In this document: piece after piece, positions 1 to 6,149 of the stretch
Numbering within the stretch: position 1 is the first letter of the stretch
How the letters are laid out: every line of letters begins with the position of its first letter
Origin: Oscillospiraceae bacterium
GTDB lineage: Bacteria > Bacillota > Clostridia > Oscillospirales > Oscillospiraceae
DNA: 6,461 bases
Direction of reading: 5' to 3'
NCBI GenBank assembly: GCA_017538775.1
Contig: JAFYIF010000303.1
Location: 1-6,461, forward strand
Made by a program: the position numbers and the translations under genes
Notes under the pieces: generated by a model
Database searches by the model: none
Seen by the model: only the letters and a program-made list of their open reading frames with translations
Told to the model about the DNA's origin: nothing

Positions 1-1
1 C

Positions 2-2035
2 GATCCGGAGACGGACAAGAGCTGGACCTACCACATCCCCGACACCGACCCGATCTATCGCTATGAGCTGAGCTATGACACCGACGTGAACATGGACGGC
101 CAGGAGGAGACCGTCGTGGTGGAGAACACCGCCACGGGCAAGGGCGGCATCGACAGCGACCGGGCCGTGCTGCCCCCGCCGGGCGCGCCGGGCTTTGACA
201 TCAAAAAGCAGGCCACCGACGTGAGCTCCACCGGCGTCACCTGGGAGATCACCGTGACCGTGGCGGGCACGGCGCTGGACTATGAGCGGCTCGTGCTGAA
301 AGAGCATTCCGGCCTTAAGACCAGCTCCAACAACCCACCTACATGGGCATACGAGTACATCCCTTCCAAATACATGGAAATCAACGGGGAGAAAAAGTGG
401 TACAAGGAATCGCTGGTCAAGGTAGAGGTCATCGGCCTGGATGAGAACGAGACCTTTGTGGTGACTTACGGCAGGTACGATGATCAAAACAAATGGCAGA
501 CCTTTCCCGGCACCGGGGGCGGTGAGATCCTGACTGCGGCGACAGGCGCTCAGGTGTTGGAGACATACTTCTCCAACTCCCAAAACACGAGTCAGTGGAG
601 TCCCGACTACTTTTCGATGGAGTTTTTTCATACGAATGACGAAGCGCAGCAGGTAGGCAACCTCAGCAAACCGGACGGCGAGTCCCCGTCGCGGACAGTC
701 ACCGTCCGTCTGACGACAAGTTTCCCGGAAGACTGGGCCACAAAGGCCAGAGAGTTTCTGCGGCAAAATCAGAGCATCGACATCCATGCCTATTCCCATA
801 TCAACTGGATCTCCGTAGAGACGCCCGGCCCCGACGGAACGCTGACCACCAGAGCCTTCGACACCGACAAGATCAGCCCCATGCCGCCGTATGTGTACAA
901 GACTGTGCTGAACCAATCAGACGGGGGAGCGGATTCCTCCCTTGCCGAAGAGAAGAAGAAAATGGACAGCTATATCCTGAGTTGGCCTAATCCGACCGTA
1001 AAAAGCGACAGAGAAGTTGGAAGTGAAACCGGGAAAAACCACCGGGGCGAACCGATTTTTCCCTGCTTTCACTATCAGGTTCTGGTCACCGGGATCCAGT
1101 ACGATGAACCGATCGTCATTGAAGACAGTTTTGATACCTCCCTGTTTGATATCATCGTCGTCAGCGACAATTTCCCGGGCGGGCGCTATGTCATGACTTG
1201 GGAAAGCAAAAAGTGGACGCACAATTATTTCCCGAAGGTCTTCGGCACGATGAACTTCTCATCGTCCCTCTCCACCGGGCAAAGCAATTATGACCTTACC
1301 AATCCAGATTCTGTGCTGATGGGCTTTGGATATAACAACACGAACTGGTACCGGAAAGCGGAGGACTACGACTGCACCTTTGAAAAGACAGACACCGGCT
1401 TCCGCGTCACCATCGAAAAGCCCTTCCGCAACGTCAACGGGGACCTGTACCCCATCTACGGCATCGACTACTGGCTGATTCCGAAGGATCTGGCCGCGCT
1501 GAAAACCATCGAGGAAATGGCAAAAGCCAACGGCCAGGCCACGGGCGAGCCGAAAGCGCCCTTTACCAACACAGCTTCCTCTCGGGGCATCTCCGCCAGC
1601 ACCACCGTCAAGATCCATGCCCTCAACAACTTCATGCCCATTGACAAAACCTCCCAGACCTTTGTGGAGCTGACGGGCGGGGACAGGGTCCAGATGGATG
1701 ACACGGAAACTGGCCGCACGATCCCGGAGGGCGTGAAGAAAGATGATATTGCGCGCTATGTGATGCATTACCACATTGTGCTGAACAAGGGAAAGGAGCG
1801 CCTGAACGACGGCAACTCCATCGTGGCCGAGGACGAGTTCAGCGATAACCTTTCCGTGGACTACCGGAGCATCCAAATCACCACCGACCCCGCCGACGCT
1901 GCGGCCCAGGTGTCTTATGACTACAGCGGGAATGTCGGCACCTTCGTCATTCCCGACGAGACCATGGTGATCATCGACTACGACGCCCTGCTCATCCCCA
2001 GCGAGGGGACGGGGACCCGCAGCGTCTCCAACACC
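2..2035 (+). other. N-terminal adhesin-type Ig-like region of the surface protein
   Basis: Residues 1 to about 678. At least three modules can be sensed from recurring strand patterns: VTWEITVTVAG (near residue 79), FHYQVLVTG followed by a PIVIEDSFD stretch (356-378), and HYHIVLN followed by AEDEFSD (589-615). Three stretches end in an Asn-Thr motif (ENTA, FTNTAS, SNT), the typical position of the acceptor Asn in isopeptide-forming fimbrial domains. The middle part (about residues 100-460) is rich in Trp, Tyr and Asn, matches no family I recognise, and is coded by DNA of lower G+C. By position it is the likely ligand-facing portion; this is inference. Module boundaries are approximate. Confidence 0.6.
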
Positions 2036-4726
2036 GTGCGGATGCTGCAATACACGAAAACCCTGGGGGACAATGTGGAATACGGCGGCGCCATGGCCGG
2101 CTCCGCGACCAACCCGTCGATCCTACTGAAAAAGTACGGCTCCGGCCACATGGAGGCCCCCGGACTGAACGGCGCGGTGTTTCAACTGTATGAATACCAT
2201 CAGGATAACCTCGATCGCCCCACGCGCTACCAGAAGGGCGACCCGCTCGCGAAAGATAACTTTTCGCCCATGTTCTATCCGGATGGGGAAAGTATCATCA
2301 CCTTCGAAACGGCAAATCTGCAGGACTACGGCGACGGCTACGCGGAGATCGAGCTGATCCAGGAGTTCCACGGCACCACGCTGCAGCCGAAGAAAACCTA
2401 CGGCCTCCGGGAGGTGACAGCGCCCCGAGGAACGGCGGCAAACGGAGACACGATCCAATATCAGCTCCCCCACAACGACGCGAGCTTCTATTGCTATGTG
2501 TTCACCATCGATTCGAGCGCCGATTACGGAAGCTATGTCTTCATGCAGGACGACATCATGAAGGTCAGCAACACGCCGCAGGGCCTGGGGCTGCACTTCA
2601 ACAAGCATCTGGACGGCAACTGCACGCTGAGCGACCAGGAGAAGGCAAAGCTGCACTATCAGCTTTTCGCCAAACGGCAGCCCGCAGAGGGCGAGGAGGC
2701 CGTCTATATGCCCATCATGACCACGGTGACGGACCCGGATACCGGCGAAAGCTCCGAAGAGCCGGACGGGCGCTTTCAGAACATCACCTATGCGCAGATC
2801 GCCGAGAAATGCGGGACCAGCCTCCACGGTCTGACCATTGAGAGCGGCGCGGAGGCGGGCGAATACCTGCTGGTGGAATACGGCTCGGACGAGATCCTGG
2901 CGGCGCATCCCGACTGGAGCTGGCGCGGCACCTATGTGGAGAATAACGGCATCGAGCGGACCTTCAGCAACAGCATGCAGACGGTCTACGACGCCGACGG
3001 CAAGAACGCGCAGCAGGTGTACGGCATCCCCTTCACCGTGACCTCCGACAACATCCGCTATGCCGAGGACAAGACCCTCACCCTCACCAACAGCTATACC
3101 CGCGAAACGGTGAATCTCACTGCCACCAAGCGCTGGCAGGGTCCGGATGGCTCCGGCATGGCCTGGCCCTCCGGCAAGAGCGTGGTCTTTACGCTGGGCA
3201 CGGTCGCGGACGGCGTTTTCACCCCCGTCCCCGATGTCTCGCCCGTCACGCTGGACTATGGGAAGGACCAGAATGGCGAGGACAGCCCCGGCGTGGCCAG
3301 CTTCAAAAACCTGCCCAAATACGAGGTGGTGGAGCTAGACGGCGTACAGAAAAAGCAGCCGATCCATTACGCGGTCTGGGAGGACGCCATCGGGGGCTAC
3401 ACCGTCGTCTATCCCGGCAACGCCACTTACGCCACCCTGGACGAAACCGCCGGCGCCGTCATCTGCAACCGGATGGAGTCCACCTCCGTCACGGTGTCCA
3501 AAGCCTGGGAGGATAACATCCCCGATAACGCCACGGTCACCTTCCGCCTCTACGCCTGCACCGACAGCGCCCCCACCCCCGCCTGGGTCAGCAACGTCAA
3601 CGACATCGTGCTGGACGGCGTGGCCGACGAGGGTACCTTCGGCGAGCTGGCAGCCTGGCAGGCCAGCTTCACCGGGCTGCCGAAGTACAGCGGCAGCGAG
3701 GAGATCCACTATCTGGTCAAAGAGATCGCCTGCTCCGTGCCCGGATATGAACCGGTGCAGGAATTCGCCGCAGACGGGGGGACCATCACCAACGGCCGCG
3801 CCGCCCTCAGCTTCCGGGTGCAGAAAGTCTGGTCCGGCACCCCCGGCGACGCCTGGCCGGAGGGGGTGCAGATCACCCTGCGTCTGGTCCGGGCGACCAA
3901 AACCGGGACGCCGGACGCGGCGTTCTTCGCCGACTATGTGATCGGCAAAAAAGCTGACACCGGCGAGATTGAAGTCCTGTCGCAGTCTAAAATCCATGAC
4001 CCCTACGGGGAGGAACGGACAGACAGCGGAGTCTGGGACGAGGAAGAAAGCACCCTGACCGTATCCCATCTGCCAAAATTCGACGGCAGCGGCAACGAAC
4101 TGCGCTACTATGCGATGGAAATCGCTGTCAAAAACGCCGCGGGCGACGACCTGTCCGGACAGTTCCAGACCAGCTACAAGACCGCCAACAACTACAACAG
4201 CGACCGCGCCGATTCCGGCGGAAAAGTGGTGAACGCCAGTTCCTCCAAGGCACTGAGCATCTCCAAGACCGTGGACGGCAACCAGGCCGACCGGACCCGC
4301 AGCTTCCACTTCAAGGTGGACTTGTCCTCCGGCGGCAGCGCCTACAGCGGCGCGGTGGCCTACACCGGCCCGGCCCAGGCGGAAGACGACGGCGGCAAGC
4401 TGAGCTTTGTAAACGGCACGGCGGTGATTTGCCTGAAACACGGCGAGAGCCTGACCTTGCAAAACCTCTCCGGCAGCCTCAGCTACACGGTCACGGAGAC
4501 CGACGCGGCGGACTATCAGACCACCTGTTCCGTGAACGGAGCGACAGCCAGCGCCACCACCACGGTCAGCGGCAGCCTGTCCGACGATCCCGAGCTGGCC
4601 TTCACCAACGCCCGCCAGGTGGAGGTCCCCACCGGCCTCCGCTTCGAGACCGCCCTCTTCGCCGCGGCCCTCCCCCTGAGCGCCCTGGCCATGTACCTCC
4701 TGCTCCGCCGCAGAAAAGAAGAATGA
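2..4726 (+). CDS. Large wall-anchored adhesin with tandem isopeptide (SpaA/Cna-B/FctA-like) domains, 5'-truncated by the window
   Basis: The frame is open from the first complete codon at base 2 to TGA at 4724-4726, giving 1574 visible residues. The GTG at 86 is not a credible start because protein-like sequence (YRYELSYDTD) runs through it. Residues 1 to about 680 are adhesin-type Ig-like regions whose ends carry ENTA (41-44), FTNTAS (521-526) and SNT (676-678). Residues 706-860 resemble a SpaA prealbumin-like domain, 861-1033 a pilin isopeptide-linker domain, 1036-1413 three Cna-B domains, and 1416-1538 an FctA/Spy0128-like domain. VPTG (1542-1545), a hydrophobic helix (about 1550-1568) and RRRKEE form a sorting signal. 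Families of this type are secreted, sortase-anchored and used for attachment or pili; ligand and sortase are unknown here. It could be a pilus tip/ancillary subunit or a free-standing adhesin. The signal peptide and promoter are outside the window. Family confidence is high, specific role low. Confidence 0.93.
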   Translation, partial: DPETDKSWTYHIPDTDPIYRYELSYDTDVNMDGQEETVVVENTATGKGGIDSDRAVLPPPGAPGFDIKKQATDVSSTGVTWEITVTVAGTALDYERLVLKEHSGLKTSSNNPPTWAYEYIPSKYMEINGEKKWYKESLVKVEVIGLDENETFVVTYGRYDDQNKWQTFPGTGGGEILTAATGAQVLETYFSNSQNTSQWSPDYFSMEFFHTNDEAQQVGNLSKPDGESPSRTVTVRLTTSFPEDWATKAREFLRQNQSIDIHAYSHINWISVETPGPDGTLTTRAFDTDKISPMPPYVYKTVLNQSDGGADSSLAEEKKKMDSYILSWPNPTVKSDREVGSETGKNHRGEPIFPCFHYQVLVTGIQYDEPIVIEDSFDTSLFDIIVVSDNFPGGRYVMTWESKKWTHNYFPKVFGTMNFSSSLSTGQSNYDLTNPDSVLMGFGYNNTNWYRKAEDYDCTFEKTDTGFRVTIEKPFRNVNGDLYPIYGIDYWLIPKDLAALKTIEEMAKANGQATGEPKAPFTNTASSRGISASTTVKIHALNNFMPIDKTSQTFVELTGGDRVQMDDTETGRTIPEGVKKDDIARYVMHYHIVLNKGKERLNDGNSIVAEDEFSDNLSVDYRSIQITTDPADAAAQVSYDYSGNVGTFVIPDETMVIIDYDALLIPSEGTGTRSVSNTVRMLQYTKTLGDNVEYGGAMAGSATNPSILLKKYGSGHMEAPGLNGAVFQLYEYHQDNLDRPTRYQKGDPLAKDNFSPMFYPDGESIITFETANLQDYGDGYAEIELIQEFHGTTLQPKKTYGLREVTAPRGTAANGDTIQYQLPHNDASFYCYVFTIDSSADYGSYVFMQDDIMKVSNTPQGLGLHFNKHLDGNCTLSDQEKAKLHYQLFAKRQPAEGEEAVYMPIMTTVTDPDTGESSEEPDGRFQNITYAQIAEKCGTSLHGLTIESGAEAGEYLLVEYGSDEILAAHPDWSWRGTYVENNGIERTFSNSMQTVYDADGKNAQQVYGIPFTVTSDNIRYAEDKTLTLTNSYTRETVNLTATKRWQGPDGSGMAWPSGKSVVFTLGTVADGVFTPVPDVSPVTLDYGKDQNGEDSPGVASFKNLPKYEVVELDGVQKKQPIHYAVWEDAIGGYTVVYPGNATYATLDETAGAVICNRMESTSVTVSKAWEDNIPDNATVTFRLYACTDSAPTPAWVSNVNDIVLDGVADEGTFGELAAWQASFTGLPKYSGSEEIHYLVKEIACSVPGYEPVQEFAADGGTITNGRAALSFRVQKVWSGTPGDAWPEGVQITLRLVRATKTGTPDAAFFADYVIGKKADTGEIEVLSQSKIHDPYGEERTDSGVWDEEESTLTVSHLPKFDGSGNELRYYAMEIAVKNAAGDDLSGQFQTSYKTANNYNSDRADSGGKVVNASSSKALSISKTVDGNQADRTRSFHFKVDLSSGGSAYSGAVAYTGPAQAEDDGGKLSFVNGTAVICLKHGESLTLQNLSGSLSYTVTETDAADYQTTCSVNGATASATTTVSGSLSDDPELAFTNARQVEVPTGLRFETALFAAALPLSALAMYLLLRRRKEE
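2117..2581 (+). other. SpaA-like prealbumin-fold domain of the adhesin
   Basis: Residues 706-860. The opening LLKKYG (709-714) and PGLNGAVFQLYEY (720-732) match the SpaA/prealbumin-like signature of a lysine strand followed by a short 'aGAvFeLy' segment. GLREVTAP (801-808) supplies the catalytic Glu at 804, and KVSNTP ends the domain with the candidate Asn at 857. Lys 710 or 711 would be the donor. Expected result is a Lys-Asn intramolecular crosslink. Confidence 0.8.
3107..4240 (+). other. Three tandem Cna-B domains of the adhesin
   Basis: Residues 1036-1413. Each copy opens with K-x-W (Lys 1043, 1167, 1275), has an LPKY or LPKF loop in the middle (starting at 1104, 1226 and 1357), a Tyr-x-x-x-Glu strand (Glu 1127, 1241, 1373) and a closing Asn (1156, 1264, 1411). 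These are the donor, catalytic and acceptor positions of Cna-B isopeptide bonds. The third copy is longer, with an inserted charged segment at about 1310-1350. The copies are divergent rather than recent duplicates. In collagen adhesin Cna and pilins such domains act as rigid stalks that hold the binding region away from the cell wall. Confidence 0.87.
4247..4621 (+). other. FctA/Spy0128-like isopeptide domain of the adhesin
   Basis: Residues 1416-1540. The domain opens with SISKTVDGN (1419-1427; Lys 1422) and FHFKVDL (1435-1441), contains a GESLTLQNL segment and YTVTETD (Glu 1499), and ends in FTNAR (Asn 1536). This order matches the pilin isopeptide-linker domain often found next to the wall-sorting signal in Firmicutes surface proteins. 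It carries two cysteines (1477 and 1509). Confidence 0.78.
4625..4726 (+). other. C-terminal sorting signal with VPTG motif
   Basis: Residues 1542-1574: VPTGL, a short polar stretch (RFET), an Ala/Leu-rich membrane helix (about 1550-1568, ALFAAALPLSALAMYLLL) and the tail RRRKEE. The layout is that of a sortase substrate, but the motif is VPTG rather than LPxTG. From memory, (V/I)PTG followed by a hydrophobic residue is common on Cna-B proteins of gut Clostridia. The partner sortase is not in the window. Confidence 0.85.
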
Positions 4727-4735
4727 GTCAAAAAG

Positions 4736-4773
4736 AAAGCCGCATCCAGGCCAAAAACCCGGATGCGGCTTTT
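4736..4773. terminator. Bidirectional Rho-independent terminator between convergent genes
   Basis: A perfect 12-bp stem pairs 4736-4747 (AAAGCCGCATCC) with 4761-4772 (GGATGCGGCTTT) around a 13-base loop. The loop can add two G-C pairs if A4748 is bulged. On the plus strand it is followed by a short T run (TTTT ending at 4773), 9 bases after the adhesin stop. On the minus strand it is followed by TTTCTTTTT, so it can also end the methyltransferase transcript. Confidence 0.88.
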
Positions 4774-4775
4774 CC

Positions 4776-4813
4776 AATGAGTCAGAAGGGACGGTTCTCT
4801 CTGACTCATTTTT
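4776..4813. repeat. REP-like palindrome with GGGACGGTTCTC loop; possible second terminator
   Basis: A perfect 11-bp stem pairs 4776-4786 (AATGAGTCAGA) with 4800-4810 (TCTGACTCATT) around the loop AGGGACGGTTCTC (4787-4799). A T run (4809-4813) follows on the plus strand, so it can work as a backup terminator for the adhesin. On the minus strand no T run follows directly. The GGGACGGTTCTC core inside a short inverted repeat recalls dispersed palindromes I have seen in Clostridia intergenic regions; that is recollection, not a search result. Confidence 0.72.
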
Positions 4814-4817
4814 CGTT

Positions 4818-5591
4818 CTAAGCCGGCGTTCCGTCGAGCCTTCCGATGAAAAACACATAGCCGTAGTGCCGCCCGAATTGCCGGTACAGCGCCACCTCAT
4901 CCCGGTTCAGCGCAGCGTAAGTCTGCATCTCCGCGCTCTCCGGGTATTTCTCCAGCATCGCCTGAATGGCCCGCTCCCGGGGCGCGAAGTAGTGCTCGGT
5001 CCAGCAGTCCTCCGTCAGGGCGAAGGCGGCGACGAAGCGATAGCCGCAGCCGCGCAGGATCCCCACATTGGTCTCCACCGCGTCCAGCGGGCTGCCCGCC
5101 TCGGCCCAGAAGCGCGCTACGGCCTCGGGCCGCTCCGGTGTCAGCCAGCAGGGACAGCTCACGGCCACGCAGCCGCCGGGGCGCAGAAAGTCCCGCCAGT
5201 GCCGCAGCCCGGCTTCCAGGCCGATGTTGTCCACGGCCCCCTCCGACCAGATCAGATCAAAGGACTGCCGTTCAAATGGCAGGTCCCCCATGTCTCCGGC
5301 GACGCCCCGCACCCGGTCCCCGAAGCCCCGCGCCCTGGCCCGCTCGTTCAGCTTCTCGGCCATGGCGGGGAACAGGTCCAGCCCGACGATCTCCCCGGGC
5401 AGCGCCTGGGCCAGCAGCAGGGTCTGGCCCCCGGTCCCGCAGCCCAGGTCCGCGATTTTTTGAAAGCGCTCCGGCGGCCCCAAAAACGCGAGGGCCCGCC
5501 GTACCGTCTCCGGGCTGCCCGGCCCCTGCCGCTCCAGCCCGATGTGCGCCTCCAGCAGAAGCTCCAGCATCGTGGGATGTCCGTCTTCCAT
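4818..5591 (-). CDS. Class I SAM-dependent methyltransferase
   Basis: 257 residues from ATG (5591-5589) to TAG (4820-4818). An AAAGGAG ribosome site lies 9 bases upstream, which supports this start. Motif I is ADLGCGTGG (47-55); the acidic residue after the second strand is Asp72 (GLDLFP), likely the ribose contact; Asp100 follows (AGDM); motif III is FDLIWSEGA (111-119); the post-motif is LRPGG (136-140). The C-terminal half has CWTEHYFAP (196-204) and HYGYVFFIG (about 241-249), and the N-terminus has GLERQGPGS. I associate this combination with a Firmicutes/Bacteroides family of about 250 residues with unknown substrate, probably a small molecule. It is cytoplasmic and apparently intact. 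It is last in the minus-strand cluster, 18 bases after the TIGR04076-type gene, and convergent with the adhesin. The methyltransferase fold is near certain; the substrate cannot be named. Confidence 0.94.
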   Translation of the reverse strand: MEDGHPTMLELLLEAHIGLERQGPGSPETVRRALAFLGPPERFQKIADLGCGTGGQTLLLAQALPGEIVGLDLFPAMAEKLNERARARGFGDRVRGVAGDMGDLPFERQSFDLIWSEGAVDNIGLEAGLRHWRDFLRPGGCVAVSCPCWLTPERPEAVARFWAEAGSPLDAVETNVGILRGCGYRFVAAFALTEDCWTEHYFAPRERAIQAMLEKYPESAEMQTYAALNRDEVALYRQFGRHYGYVFFIGRLDGTPA

Positions 5592-5609
5592 ATCCGCCCG
5601 CTCCTTTCC

Positions 5610-5918
5610 TCAGTCCGCGTCCAGCGCTTCCAGCAAAAAACTGACGGGCCGGAACCCGTCGTTGCAGGAGAGCATCGCGGAACGTTTGTTTTTCATCCAG
5701 CCGTCAAAAAAGTCCTCCGCCCCATGGGCCAGCGCCAGCACAAAGGGCGACAGCGTCTCCCAGGCGCTGGCACAAAAGCCCGCCGGCATCCGCCAGCCGT
5801 CGCAGAGAAAGACCTGTCCCAGTTTCATGTCACAGGCGTGCTCGATGGGGTTTTCATATTCCGCCATCAGGTCCGGGTAACAGGCCATGCGCATAACGGT
5901 GATCTTCACTTGTTTCAT
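5610..5918 (-). CDS. TIGR04076 family protein
   Basis: 102 residues from ATG (5918-5916) to TGA (5612-5610). It begins MKQVKITVMR and carries PAGFCASAW (45-53) and SCNDGFRPV (84-92), which I recognise as the signature blocks of the TIGR04076 family: small Clostridia/archaeal proteins of about 90-110 residues without an assigned function. Five cysteines (13, 29, 39, 49, 85) are present, two of them inside the signature blocks, so metal or redox chemistry is possible but unproven. The frame is open further upstream to a GTG at 6101, but GGGAGG 9 bases before the ATG and the family start MK-VKITV favour the internal ATG. The upstream pseudogene's original stop overlaps this start (ATGA). It probably shares a transcript with the methyltransferase. 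Confidence 0.88.
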   Translation of the reverse strand: MKQVKITVMRMACYPDLMAEYENPIEHACDMKLGQVFLCDGWRMPAGFCASAWETLSPFVLALAHGAEDFFDGWMKNKRSAMLSCNDGFRPVSFLLEALDAD

Positions 5919-5927
5919 ATCCGTTTT

Positions 5928-5933
5928 CCTCCC
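5928..5933 (-). promoter_or_regulatory. Ribosome binding site GGGAGG that fixes the TIGR04076 start
   Basis: GGGAGG on the minus strand, 9 bases before ATG 5918-5916. It decides between this start and the in-frame GTG at 6101, which has no comparable site and would add 61 residues unlike the family. Confidence 0.85.
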
Positions 5934-6026
5934 GTTCGGCTGAGCGAGTCCACAATGTGCTGCGCGGCGGGGCGGGAATCGCCTCAGGTCTTCGGCAACC
6001 TGAATCTGTACGTTCCCTTTTGCGGT

Positions 6027-6089
6027 AAATGCGCGTTCCATGTTCGCTTTTTCGTGCTCGATGTTCGCTTCCTGTCCCGCAATGTTCGC
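6027..6089 (-). repeat. 21-base tandem repeat (seven residues, ANIxxxE)
   Basis: Three units, each beginning GCGAACAT on the minus strand and spaced exactly 21 bases apart (starts at 6089, 6068 and 6047). The third unit diverges in its second half. The translation is ANIAGQE, ANIEHEK, ANMERAF, a charged heptad pattern that could form a coiled-coil linker. It lies inside the frameshifted pseudogene. Confidence 0.75.
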
Positions 6090-6149
6090 TTTTTCCGGCA
6101 CTGAAAAGGTGTCGATGAAACCCTTGTTGAAAAAGCTTCCGTTTCTCCA

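Noticed and set aside
86..88. GTG as the start of the adhesin
   Set aside because: The frame is open to the window edge and the 28 residues before it continue an adhesin-like strand pattern. No ribosome site or signal peptide is present.
1259..2908. Two minus-strand open frames of about 260 codons opposite the adhesin
   Set aside because: They are shadows of the adhesin frame, with His/Val/Gly-rich composition and no domain signatures.
3335..4900. A 521-codon open frame on the minus strand under the Cna-B domains
   Set aside because: It is antisense to a strongly supported coding region and reads as Gly/Val/Ala-rich sequence without domains, as expected for the mirror of GC-rich codons. It also runs through both hairpins and into the methyltransferase end.
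6027..6089. CRISPR-like repeats
   Set aside because: The 21-base units are contiguous, in frame and code for a seven-residue repeat; there are no spacers.
6099..6101. GTG as the start of a 163-residue TIGR04076 protein
   Set aside because: No ribosome site precedes it, the extra residues belong to the frameshifted upstream gene, and the internal ATG at 5918 has both GGGAGG and the family N-terminus.
4866..6104. A 412-codon open frame on the plus strand
   Set aside because: It is antisense to the methyltransferase, the TIGR04076 gene and the pseudogene; its product is Pro/Arg/Gln-rich with no recognisable motif.
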